From the NCBI RefSeq assembly GCF_003014595.1, contig NZ_PYGK01000006.1, positions 248,001-312,000 of the forward strand: a DNA stretch of 64,000 nucleotides, read 5' to 3'. A program made the translations under genes and the position numbers. Positions within the stretch are counted from its first letter, which is position 1; each line of letters begins with the position of its first letter. The stretch is from Chitinophaga ginsengisoli (GTDB lineage Bacteria > Bacteroidota > Bacteroidia > Chitinophagales > Chitinophagaceae). Positions 10,801 to 18,974 of this stretch are shown one piece after another. The notes beneath the pieces were generated by a model that saw only the letters and a program-made list of their open reading frames with translations, was not told where the DNA came from and ran no database searches.

Positions 10801-11180
10801 CGGCAGTTGATGTAAGTGGCATGAGTTATAAAGAAGCTTACGACAAGGGACTGGTATTGCCTAAGAGAGCATGGGATTATTACTATCGTCTTGGCTCATG
10901 GTCTGCCGGTATCAGAGAGAACGCAATATTTACTAATTCATGGGTGGCTCTGAGAGAAGTGACAGTTGGCTACAGTGTTCCTGCTACTGTTTATTCTAAA
11001 CTGAAGCTGAATAACCTGCGTGTAAACGTTGTTGGAAGAAACCTTTTTTACTTTTACAACAGTCTCCCCGCAGGTCTGAATCCGGAAGGTTTGTACAACA
11101 ACTCATCAGCTGCATCTGCTGATTACGGTGGTATTCCTTTTATTAGAAGTATGGGCTTCAATATTCAGGCTTCCTTCTAG
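7884..11180 (+). CDS. SusC/RagA-type TonB-dependent outer-membrane receptor (copy 1)
   Basis: Outer-membrane transporter of 1098 residues that works with the SusD lipoprotein encoded 37 bp downstream. It has a signal peptide ending near FAWAQ (residue 22), a carboxypeptidase-regulatory-like domain (about 24-105), a TonB-box/plug region with QEVVVTALNVKR and the SusC signature ALYGSRGQNGVIIITTKKG, and then a barrel ending in the aromatic IQASF. There is no STN domain, so unlike the receptor at the window start it should not signal through FecR. It resembles the SusC at 15681 along its whole length. No glycoside hydrolase or polysaccharide lyase is nearby; the neighbours are a redoxin and a haem/copper protein, which argues against a plain glycan utilisation locus. 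Confidence 0.95.
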   Translation: MKRSLFLFAVLSVLCFQFAWAQQKVTVTGVVKDPKGYPIPGVSVSEKGTTNGGVTDMNGTYKLNANPSGTLVFSFIGYLKKEAPVGGSGSLNISLEEDQKGLQEVVVTALNVKRSTKALGYSMTEVKGEDIALSAQVNPVNALQGKVAGVNISLGSGGPQSSARVLIRGNNSLGLNNQPLFVVDGVFLENAITGGDEWGNSQDFGNMMKNLNPDDFESVSVLKGGAATALYGSRGQNGVIIITTKKGFARKGLGVTVNHAEMYDKAYKGLEMQNIYGVGIEAKDFPVNSSNEPYLDENWSSFSYGPKMQGQRVKNWQNNWVNFSPQPNNMLDLYRVGKYYNTNVAVDGGNEKTTFRLSYSNNLTNGVTPNNDFKRNNFNLRATHKLSSKVSVDVSANYGKTNVENPAVNGGNENLVFSSVYKMSRNYDTKYWKDRYIDPSGGVLKNDPYDMASTFFRLYNYNTTQDEDNFQGRLGLKMDLTSWLNLALNGDMQANTQQYERKELGTNSGFGGGYYNLTSTTNMQRKLQAILSGHRKLTSDLDMDLSVGAETYRWGYGKYNKAETRGGLKAPGLFYISNSVQDPLATARIIKGVRTDAIYAFANFAYRDQLYLDLTGRNDWNSTLMYADGHGVNNYFYPSASVSWLFSETFHLPEFFTFGKVRASYAGTGAGTEAYATGKGTYSFIGNYISNDGSQIPRFGFDGNTLGNPNLKNEYTRNYEVGADIRFLNNRIGIDIAAYKKNTFNQIISLAMPQESGVESRLINAGNVQNKGIEILLNTIPVKTKNFEWNSTLSFTRNKNLIIDIAPGVSSIALQNGNSQGTDVQVIARKGAEYGMMQTKYAYTYYNDPAKPSANGKKVLKSNGRYLRSSDAGIGYVDMGTIQPKFQTSWTNGIRYKSFNLSVLVDAKVGGKYSSATYNYANALGQLKNSLAGRDKESGGIAFTDAEGPHNDGIIPDGVFAKGTSMTPLAGGAAVDVSGMSYKEAYDKGLVLPKRAWDYYYRLGSWSAGIRENAIFTNSWVALREVTVGYSVPATVYSKLKLNNLRVNVVGRNLFYFYNSLPAGLNPEGLYNNSSAASADYGGIPFIRSMGFNIQASF

Positions 11181-11217
11181 TAGAACAGACATTACTTAAG
11201 ACGAAAAACGACATCAA

Positions 11218-12918
11218 ATGACAACATTATATAACAGGTTTAAGCGGCAGGGAATTTACATAGTGATGGTGGCATCACTGGCAGCCTGCAGCAAAAGCAA
11301 ATTTGCAGAAATCAATACGGATCCGGAAAAATTGGCTACCGTTACTCCTGAGGGACAATTTGTGAATAGTATAGTGAATATCCACAATGGTGATTTCGAA
11401 TATTTTTATGATTATTATCGTACCATAATGCCGTTTACCGAACTCACGGTATCAAACGGAGGTAACACTGCCAGCTTTATTTCTGAAAATACGGGCAATG
11501 CAAATAATCGGTTCGGCTATTATTACACCAGGATCGGAAACAACCTGACGAATGTAGTGAAACTGATTGAAGCAATGCCTCAGGAAGAACAGGCAAAAAG
11601 AGTGTATCAAAAGGCGATTGCACAGCTCCTGAACGTTTACTATGCCTGGTACGTATCTGATATCAATGGTAGTATTCCTTATGCTGAAGCCTTCCAGGCC
11701 CGTTATGGTGGTACATTCACACCTAAATATGATACACAGGAAGCGCTATTTACTTTGTGGGATCAGCAACTGAAAGATATTACAGCAGTACTGACCTCCA
11801 ATCCTTCTGTTTCACAGGTTTCATACGGCAACAATGACCTCTACTACAAAGGAGATGTGACAAAATGGGCTAAATGTGCCGCTTCTTTACGTTTGAAGAT
11901 TGCGTCCCGTTTGTCCAAGGTAGCACCTGAAAAACTGAAAGCTATTGCGACTGAAGTGCTTGCTGCAGGGGGGCTTTTCGGAGGCTATGAAGATGACCTC
12001 GTGCTGGTGGCAGGCAATACATTTACTAATGGCGGCAACTGGAATCCGGAAGGTTTTCATTCGTCTAAATCAATTGTGGATTTCATGCTTCCCAACAAAG
12101 ACCCTCGATTAAGGGTTTTTTATCAGAAAAATGACTATTCAAAGGAGAACTTTGATTCGGCTGTAAGCCAGGGTCTGCTACCTGCTAATGCGGTATTCAA
12201 TCCCAATCGTTATGTAGGTACTTATTCAAGCCCTGATGCTGTCAACCAGCACAAATCAAGCTACTTCACATTGAGGAAGATAAAGAACGGACAAGGTAAT
12301 GATCAGAACCTTGACACTACATCTCTTATTCAATACCGTTTATTTCAGGCTGAATATCAGTATAACAACCTGCCTGGTACGGGGAGTACCTCCTTCCCTT
12401 TGCTGACATATGCGGATATTTGCTTCCTGCGTGCTGAACTGGCATTCAAAGGTATTGCCGGTAATGATGCCGAAGGGTGGTATAATAAAGGCATTGAGGC
12501 ATCTATCAGAAGATATGATGCGATGGCATCAGCTGCAAAACTGCCGGATTATTTAGCAGTGACCGATGACGAGATTGCGGCGTACCTGACTAGCCCGGGT
12601 GTTAAATACGATGCCGCAAATGCGATGCCGCTGATTGCTTCTCAGGCATTCCTGAACTACTATAAAACTCCTAACGAAGCATGGGCTATCCTAAAAAGAT
12701 TGGATATGCCTAATGCCACTACTCCACTTGCATTAGAAGTTATGAAGGCGGGAGGTGTAGTACAGGTTATTCCGAGAAGAGCATCCCTGAATGTTGCTGG
12801 TGAAACCAACCTGAATGTTGCAAACAACAAGGCTGCATTAGCCGAGATGGCCCAGAATCCTGATTTCGGAGAAGGTCCTTCTGATATCTTTGGCCGTGTA
12901 TGGTGGGATAAGAAATAG
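11218..12918 (+). CDS. SusD/RagB-family nutrient-binding lipoprotein (copy 1)
   Basis: Surface lipoprotein of 566 residues that would cap the SusC-1 barrel. The lipobox is SLAAC, giving a lipidated Cys at residue 24. The sequence shows features of the SusD-like_2 group: FEYFYDYYRTIMPF near the N terminus, YYAWYVSDINGSIPYAEAF, PKYDTQEALF, a WNPEGFHSSKSIVDFM segment with DPRLRVFY, and a C-terminal FGRVWWDKK. The SusD at 18975 shares these segments, so the two are paralogues. It is followed by an intrinsic terminator at 12932. The ligand is unknown. Confidence 0.93.
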   Translation: MTTLYNRFKRQGIYIVMVASLAACSKSKFAEINTDPEKLATVTPEGQFVNSIVNIHNGDFEYFYDYYRTIMPFTELTVSNGGNTASFISENTGNANNRFGYYYTRIGNNLTNVVKLIEAMPQEEQAKRVYQKAIAQLLNVYYAWYVSDINGSIPYAEAFQARYGGTFTPKYDTQEALFTLWDQQLKDITAVLTSNPSVSQVSYGNNDLYYKGDVTKWAKCAASLRLKIASRLSKVAPEKLKAIATEVLAAGGLFGGYEDDLVLVAGNTFTNGGNWNPEGFHSSKSIVDFMLPNKDPRLRVFYQKNDYSKENFDSAVSQGLLPANAVFNPNRYVGTYSSPDAVNQHKSSYFTLRKIKNGQGNDQNLDTTSLIQYRLFQAEYQYNNLPGTGSTSFPLLTYADICFLRAELAFKGIAGNDAEGWYNKGIEASIRRYDAMASAAKLPDYLAVTDDEIAAYLTSPGVKYDAANAMPLIASQAFLNYYKTPNEAWAILKRLDMPNATTPLALEVMKAGGVVQVIPRRASLNVAGETNLNVANNKAALAEMAQNPDFGEGPSDIFGRVWWDKK

Positions 12919-13268
12919 AAGAGTGAAAATAAAAAGTGCCCTATCATTTGATGGGGCACTTTTATGTAAACCATACATATAATATTGAACGATATATTGT
13001 TGGTGAACTGAGTAGAGTAATTGGATGTAAAAAAGTGTCGTTCTTTATACAATATTTTTATTTATTTGTATATCTTACAGTCGTAAGTAGACAGAAAAGA
13101 AACAATAGCTGGTTTGCTGTATAACCAGAGCGAGCCAGAGAGAAAAGAAGAATAAGAAGATTTTATCAACCGGATTGTAGTAGGAGTTATGAAGAACTAA
13201 GGCAGACACACCACTGCCCATAATATATCAACCAGATCGGATATACTGTTATGATAAACTAATTCGTT
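12919..13268 (+). other. Intergenic region between SusD-1 and redoxin gene
   Basis: This stretch holds the terminator at 12932-12963 and then about 300 bases of AT-rich DNA without a convincing ORF. I see no exact TAnnTTTG box; the start of the redoxin transcript cannot be placed. Confidence 0.5.
12932..12963 (+). terminator. Intrinsic terminator after SusD-1
   Basis: AAAGTGCCC pairs with GGGGCACTTT around a short loop, followed by TTTT. It separates the SusC-1/SusD-1 transcript from the redoxin gene. Confidence 0.75.
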
Positions 13269-13844
13269 ATGTCGAGACTATTTTTTTGTGCCCTGTTGCT
13301 GGGGATCTTGTCGGTGCATACATTGAGCGCACAACTGATTGCCAGTTCCAATGTGATGTCTGCCGGCCGTTTAAAAGATTATAAAGGAAAAACATTTACT
13401 GTAAAACCCGCAGGCAAGCCTGTGGTATATATCTTTCTTTCTCCTGAATGTCCTTTGTGTAAGAACTATGCACCTGTGTTACAGGCAATGCAGGACAAGT
13501 ACAAGGATGTACAGTTCTATGGTATCATCAGTGGCCGCACATTCACGCAGAGTGAAGTAGCTGAATATGCAAAAGATTATAACATCACCTTCCCTATATT
13601 GATGGACACCGATAAAAAGGTGGCTAATTATCTCAACGCTACAGTAACCCCGGAAGCCCTGGTTATCGGTAATAACGGAAAAGAGTATTACAGAGGCCTG
13701 ATAGACGATTGGGTAACAGGACTAGGTACCAAAAGGGCAAGAGCTACGAGGAAGTATCTGGAACTGGCGATTAATAATGTTTTGACAGGAAATGGACTGG
13801 TATCGCAAACAACGCCAATTGGTTGTCTGATCAGTAATTATTGA
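13269..13844 (+). CDS. Secreted redoxin (AhpC/TSA, thioredoxin-fold)
   Basis: Periplasmic thiol protein of 191 residues with a signal peptide ending near TLSAQ (residue 22). The thioredoxin fold is indicated by VVYIFLSPECPLCKNYAPVL with the active-site pair Cys61 and Cys64 (CPLC), then FPILMDTDKKVANYL and a cis-proline region TVTPEALVI. The CPLC active site is uncommon compared with CGPC. It lies 12-21 bp before the haem/copper protein gene, so the two are likely co-transcribed; a role in keeping that protein's cysteines reduced for haem attachment, or in copper delivery, is possible but inferred only from position. Confidence 0.88.
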   Translation: MSRLFFCALLLGILSVHTLSAQLIASSNVMSAGRLKDYKGKTFTVKPAGKPVVYIFLSPECPLCKNYAPVLQAMQDKYKDVQFYGIISGRTFTQSEVAEYAKDYNITFPILMDTDKKVANYLNATVTPEALVIGNNGKEYYRGLIDDWVTGLGTKRARATRKYLELAINNVLTGNGLVSQTTPIGCLISNY

Positions 13845-13865
13845 GTTTTATATTAAGTGGCGCGT

Positions 13866-15191
13866 ATGCGATGCAGCATTGCAGTATCTGTAGTATTCTT
13901 TTTAATCTTCAATATATCACGTGTAGCAGCACAGCGTATCACCTGGAGTGAGCATATCGCTCCGTTGATACACCGTAACTGTACACCTTGTCATCAGAAT
14001 GGTGATGCTGCGCCGTTCCCACTGGTGACATATGAGGATGTTGCTAAAAGAGCTGCATTTGTTAAGAAAGTAACACAGAGCAGGTTCATGCCACCATGGA
14101 AGCCTGATCCGCATTATTCTACTTTTGCCAACCAGCGTGGATTGACTGATGAAGAGATCACTATGATCGCAGAATGGGCTGATCATGGTATGGCAAAAGG
14201 AAAGAAGGTTGAAGTAAAAGATGAAGCACTTGTTGTTACAGGCACACATCATAACCGTAAGCCAGACCTGGTGTTGAAGATGAGCAAACCCTTTCATGTG
14301 AAGGGAGATAACCTGGAAAGATTTATTGTATTCAAATTACCATTTGAACTGCCCGACTCTGCTAATGTGGAAGCCATCCAGTTCACCACCACAAATAACA
14401 AGATCATACACCACGCGAACTATGAGGTGGATGCAGTACCCGATCTGGATATTTACCATACGGACGACTACATCAATTTGACCGAAGATAACCGTTTCAA
14501 GTATGATCAGTATGTGCCTTTCAGGAAACACATGATCTATTACGGCGGATGGATACCCGGTTCTTTCGGAGAATCTTATCCTGAAAACATCGGTTGGGTA
14601 ATGCCAAAGAGGGGAGTGATATTGTTGACCATGCACTATGCGCCGGTAGCAAAAGAAGAGGATAACGTGAGTGGCGTGGAAATTTATTTTACAAAGACAC
14701 CTGTAAAACGTCAGATAAGGGCGATCAGCCTGGGTTCAGGCGGCGTCGGCGAAAAAGAGATTGACCCTTTCTTTTACATCCCGGCTAATGCTGTCAAGAC
14801 CTTCAAATTAAGAGTGACAACCCCTGAAGATCAATCCCTGTTGTATGTGTGGCCACATATGCATTACGTGGGTAAGGTCTTTAAGGCTTACGGTGTAACA
14901 CCAGAAAAAGACACCATCAAACTGGTACAGATTCCTGACTGGAACTTCAACTGGCAGGAGATCTACTGGTTCCCAACATTGAAAAAAATCCCTAAAGGTA
15001 CTATCCTCACCATAGAGGGTACTTACGACAACACCGCTAACAACCCGAATAACCCATCTAACCCACCGCAATTAGTTTACTCTAACGGAGACATGAAGTC
15101 CACTGATGAAATGTTAACATTAGTGATGGTTTATTTGCCTTATGAGAAGGACGATGAACACATCATTTTGAAGAAAAATGAAAGATTTTGA
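13866..15191 (+). CDS. Secreted c-type haem / copper type II monooxygenase-like protein (copy 1)
   Basis: Exported protein of 441 residues combining two redox modules. After a signal peptide (ending near VAAQ) comes a cytochrome-c-like domain with CTPCH (Cys39, Cys42, His43) and a likely Met ligand in RFMPPW (Met75). The rest resembles the copper type II ascorbate-dependent monooxygenase fold of peptidylglycine hydroxylase. All six metal-binding positions known from that enzyme have counterparts: His182-His183 (IIHHANY), His257 (TMHYAP), His331 and His333 (PHMHYVG) and Met416 (DEML). I chose the ATG at 13866; a GTG nine bases upstream (13857) is also possible. The paralogue at 20840 has the same motifs. 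The likely chemistry is O2-dependent oxidation of an external substrate, with the haem donating electrons; the substrate is unknown. Confidence 0.85.
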   Translation: MRCSIAVSVVFFLIFNISRVAAQRITWSEHIAPLIHRNCTPCHQNGDAAPFPLVTYEDVAKRAAFVKKVTQSRFMPPWKPDPHYSTFANQRGLTDEEITMIAEWADHGMAKGKKVEVKDEALVVTGTHHNRKPDLVLKMSKPFHVKGDNLERFIVFKLPFELPDSANVEAIQFTTTNNKIIHHANYEVDAVPDLDIYHTDDYINLTEDNRFKYDQYVPFRKHMIYYGGWIPGSFGESYPENIGWVMPKRGVILLTMHYAPVAKEEDNVSGVEIYFTKTPVKRQIRAISLGSGGVGEKEIDPFFYIPANAVKTFKLRVTTPEDQSLLYVWPHMHYVGKVFKAYGVTPEKDTIKLVQIPDWNFNWQEIYWFPTLKKIPKGTILTIEGTYDNTANNPNNPSNPPQLVYSNGDMKSTDEMLTLVMVYLPYEKDDEHIILKKNERF

Positions 15192-15680
15192 AAGGAGATA
15201 CATGGTAGTATTTTGTTTAATAAACATGTAATCTTCTCATTTTTAATGCATTGTTAACAAAAAGGCAAAAAACTGTTAAATGTTTTTTGTTCTTCATTTT
15301 ATTTTTTATAGTTTGGCATCCACGAACAAAAAGTAAAATTTTGTTTAATGTGTGAAAGAGACTATGCGTAATTACGGGACATGCATTTGAGTAAACAATA
15401 GAAAAGAGTAAACTATTTAGCGGAAAAAGAGTAACTATCAATAAAATTTTTGTGCGGACTGGATGAAGACGCCTATGCCTTTAAGTGTTTTTTAAAGAAA
15501 AAACGGAAATCGAGAAAGACGATTCAAATGGGCTATGCTTAGCGGTATACTGTAACCTGCTTTTACATCTGAGTTTTAAACTTTTAAGTACCCTTTTTCG
15601 TTGCCGGCCAGGCGACCAGGGATATCTATGTTCAACTGTGAGACTAAACAACAAATAATAATTAAAACCTAGAGAAAGCT
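15192..15680 (+). promoter_or_regulatory. Intergenic/5' leader before SusC-2
   Basis: No gene is seen. A TTTG (15286-15289) and TATAGTTTG (15307-15315) pair resembles the Bacteroidetes promoter and would give a leader of about 360 nt. A segment at 15611-15630 (starting GGCGACCAGGG) matches one in the leader of the first SusC gene. Confidence 0.5.
15286..15315 (+). promoter_or_regulatory. Probable promoter for SusC-2 locus
   Basis: TTTG at 15286-15289 and ATAGTTTG at 15308-15315 with an 18-bp spacer. The first base of the -7 box differs from the TAnnTTTG consensus. Confidence 0.45.
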
Positions 15681-18600
15681 ATGCGAAGATCATTTCTTGT
15701 ATGCACATTGCTCTTCTTATGCTGCTGTATAACAGCGTTTGCGCAGGATAAGAAGGTAGTGTCTGGAACCATTAAAGATAGCAACGGCGCTTTCCTGCCG
15801 GGTGTTACCATTAAGGAAAAAGGCACTTCTAATGGTACAATGTCCAACGCAGAAGGCGGATTCAAACTGTCTGTTCCTTCTAATGCAGTTCTTGTGTTCT
15901 CCTACATGGGCTATGCTACCAAAGAAGCGCCGGCAAGCGGTTCATTGGATATTGTCCTGAGTGAAGACAACAAAAATCTGAATGAAGTAGTTGTAACCGC
16001 TTTAGGTATGAAGCGTGAGCAACGTAAACTGGGTTATGCGATCACTGAATTGAAAGGTGATGAGATCTCTAAAACCAATGCTATCAACCCTGTTGCCGCA
16101 CTGCAAGGTAAAGTTGCGGGTGTGGACATCTCCAGCGCTGTGGGTGGTCCTCAGGCTGCAGGTCGTATCATTCTGCGTGGTGCTAAATCACTGAATGACA
16201 AAGACCAGCCTATCTTCGTAGTAGATGGTGTGATCTTTGAAAACGAAGTGAGCGACAACGCTGTAAACTTTGGTAACGTGCTGAAAAACCTGAACCCAGA
16301 TGAGTACCAATCAGTAACTGTGCTGAAAGGCGCTGCTGCAACTGCACTCTACGGTTCCCGCGCACTGAATGGTGCAGTATTGATCACTACCAAGAAAGGT
16401 GTTGCCCGTAAAGGTATTGGTGTTACTGTAAGCCAGACAGTTCAGCTGGAAGAAGTATACAAAACTCCTATCGAACTGCAGAATACTTACGGTGCTGGTC
16501 TGGATGGTACTTTCTCCACCAGCGATCCGGACGCTGTTGACTGGCAAGGTGGTTACAGCTTTGGTCCTAAAATGGAAGGTCAGATGAAGAAGGTGCTGAA
16601 CGGTGAATTACGCCCTTTCTCTCCAATGCCGAATAACTATAAGGACATGTACCGCACCGGCCAGTACTACAATACAAACGTAGCAATGGAAGGTGGTAGC
16701 GAAAGAGGTACATTCCGTCTCTCTTTCTCTCGCTTGAATAATAAGGGTGTTGTAACCAACAACGAATTCAACAGGAATAACATCTCCCTGAAAGCTTCAC
16801 AGACTATCTCCAAATATCTGTCTGCTGATGCCGGTGTTACTTATACTGCAAGTAAAACGTACAACCCTGACCGTCAGGGGGGGGACTATACAGGTCAGAA
16901 CCTGGGTCGTAAATATGTTTACGTATTCCCTCGTAACTATGATCCTGCTTACTGGAGTAGAAAGGAGAACTACCTGGCGCCTGATAATTCAATGCGTCCT
17001 ACCGGTTCTTATGCTGGTGCTGACTATTGGTATACACTGGCTTTCAATAGCTGGACACGTAGAGAGTCTTTGCTGACTGGTTATGTAAACCTGACTGCTA
17101 CTGCTACTGACTGGCTGAAATTCTTACTGAAAGGAAACATGAGTAAAGAGAATACCTACGATCAGCGTAAAGACGCAGGTCAGGGTCCAAACTTCTCTGG
17201 TTCTGTAGGTTATTTCCAGGAAGGTGGTATGGACAGATTACAGCATACTTTCACCGGTATGGCTATGATCACTCCTAAACTGGGTAAGGACTTCGAAGCT
17301 ACTTTGAACCTGGGTGCTGAAACCTGGAATAGCGGTATCGGTCAGCAGTATGTGAACAAGACCAGCGGTGGTCTGCGTCTGCCAAGACTGTATGCTATCT
17401 CCAACAGTGTTAACGCTGCTCAGATAGATAACAAACCACTGGATCGCAAACGTATCAACTCTGTGTTTTTCGCAGCTAGCCTGGCTTATAAGAACGCGTT
17501 CTTCCTGGATGTAACCGGCCGTAATGACTGGTCTTCCGCACTGACTTATCTGACAGGAAACAGTAACAACTCTTACTTCTATCCTTCCTTCAGCGGTGCA
17601 TGGGAATTCACAGAAAGTCTGAAAGGTAAACTGCCTTCAGTGATCAGTTTTGGTAAACTTCGCGCTTCCTACGCTATGGTGGGCGGTGACCTGAATCCTT
17701 ACCAGACTAACAGCGGTTACTATACCGACTCTTACTTCCAGGGTGCAGGTTCTAACTCAAGCCTGCCACTGATGAAGATCTACAACGAAGACATCATGCC
17801 TAACCCAAGCCTGAAGCCATCTATTTCTCACAGTTTGGAGTTCGGTGCTGATGTACGTTTCTTCAATAACCGTTTAGGTTTCGACGTTGCATGGTATAAA
17901 ACAAATGTTAAGAACCAGATCCTGCAGCTGCCTGTATCTTTTGAATCAGGTGTTAAATCCCGCTACATTAACGCAGGTAACATGCAGAACACTGGTATAG
18001 AAGTAGCGATCAATGCTACTCCGATCCAGCATAAAGACTTCACATGGGATCTGACATTGAATGGTAGCCATAATAAGAACAAGATCATCGAACTGACCAA
18101 TGGTGTGAGCGAAGTACAGCTAAACGAAGACCAGGGTGTTAGAGTAATTGCTACTGCCGGTAAATCTTATGGTGTACTGGCTACTCCTTACGGTTATACT
18201 CGTAACGCACAGGGTCAGAAGGTCATTGAGAAGAGCGGTGACTTCCCTGTTCAGTACAAGCGTGGTGTTAACAACAATATCGGTAACATCACTCCAGACC
18301 TGAACCTGGGCTTCAGCAATACCTTCACTTATAAGAACTGGAACCTGGGCTTCCTGGTACAGGCTCGTATCGGTGGTGATATGTTCTCTGCTTCTCACCA
18401 GTATGGTACTGGCCGTGGTACTACCAAGAATACAGAAGCTGGTCGCGATATAGCCAGTGGCGGTATTACCTTTACTGACGCAACTGGCCGTACCCGTAAC
18501 GATGGTATGATCCCTGATGGCGTATTCCAGGATGGTTACACGATCACTGGTTCCAATGGACAGCTGATTGACCTGAGCGGAAAAACTTACCGTGAAGCAT

Positions 18601-18941
18601 ACACTGCTGGTTATGTAACTCCACTGACTCCATTCCAGTACTACGGCATGCAGGGTGACTGGGGGATCGGTATCCGCGAGTTCTCTGTATTTGATGCATC
18701 TTATGTAGCACTGCGTGAAGTGTCTCTGGGTTATTCTTTACCTTCCAGCCTTGTACAGCGCGTTAAACTGAACAGCGTGCGTGTTAACCTGGTAGGTCGT
18801 AACCTGGGTTACCTGTATAACCACATGCCAATCGGAATCAATCCAGAAGCAGTTCGTAACAACAGCTCTTCTGCATTCTCTGAATATGGTAGCACTCCTT
18901 ATACTCGTAACATGGCTGTTACAATTCAGGTAGGATTCTAA
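15681..18941 (+). CDS. SusC/RagA-type TonB-dependent outer-membrane receptor (copy 2)
   Basis: Outer-membrane transporter of 1086 residues, paralogous to the receptor at 7884. It has a signal peptide ending near TAFAQ (residue 22), a carboxypeptidase-regulatory-like domain (about 25-100), the TonB-box segment NEVVVTALGMKREQ, the SusC signature ALYGSRALNGAVLITTKKG and a barrel ending in IQVGF. Many barrel segments match copy 1 closely (for example RNDWSS, NNSYFYPS, LEFGADVRFFNNRLG, and a KTYREAYTAGYV loop near the end). It is followed after 33 bp by its SusD partner. Codon choice in this gene is more uniform (many GGT, CTG, AAC, GTA) than in copy 1, which may indicate stronger expression. Confidence 0.95.
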   Translation: MRRSFLVCTLLFLCCCITAFAQDKKVVSGTIKDSNGAFLPGVTIKEKGTSNGTMSNAEGGFKLSVPSNAVLVFSYMGYATKEAPASGSLDIVLSEDNKNLNEVVVTALGMKREQRKLGYAITELKGDEISKTNAINPVAALQGKVAGVDISSAVGGPQAAGRIILRGAKSLNDKDQPIFVVDGVIFENEVSDNAVNFGNVLKNLNPDEYQSVTVLKGAAATALYGSRALNGAVLITTKKGVARKGIGVTVSQTVQLEEVYKTPIELQNTYGAGLDGTFSTSDPDAVDWQGGYSFGPKMEGQMKKVLNGELRPFSPMPNNYKDMYRTGQYYNTNVAMEGGSERGTFRLSFSRLNNKGVVTNNEFNRNNISLKASQTISKYLSADAGVTYTASKTYNPDRQGGDYTGQNLGRKYVYVFPRNYDPAYWSRKENYLAPDNSMRPTGSYAGADYWYTLAFNSWTRRESLLTGYVNLTATATDWLKFLLKGNMSKENTYDQRKDAGQGPNFSGSVGYFQEGGMDRLQHTFTGMAMITPKLGKDFEATLNLGAETWNSGIGQQYVNKTSGGLRLPRLYAISNSVNAAQIDNKPLDRKRINSVFFAASLAYKNAFFLDVTGRNDWSSALTYLTGNSNNSYFYPSFSGAWEFTESLKGKLPSVISFGKLRASYAMVGGDLNPYQTNSGYYTDSYFQGAGSNSSLPLMKIYNEDIMPNPSLKPSISHSLEFGADVRFFNNRLGFDVAWYKTNVKNQILQLPVSFESGVKSRYINAGNMQNTGIEVAINATPIQHKDFTWDLTLNGSHNKNKIIELTNGVSEVQLNEDQGVRVIATAGKSYGVLATPYGYTRNAQGQKVIEKSGDFPVQYKRGVNNNIGNITPDLNLGFSNTFTYKNWNLGFLVQARIGGDMFSASHQYGTGRGTTKNTEAGRDIASGGITFTDATGRTRNDGMIPDGVFQDGYTITGSNGQLIDLSGKTYREAYTAGYVTPLTPFQYYGMQGDWGIGIREFSVFDASYVALREVSLGYSLPSSLVQRVKLNSVRVNLVGRNLGYLYNHMPIGINPEAVRNNSSSAFSEYGSTPYTRNMAVTIQVGF

Positions 18942-18974
18942 TTGATGCCGTTAATCTTTTAAACGATAGCAAAC

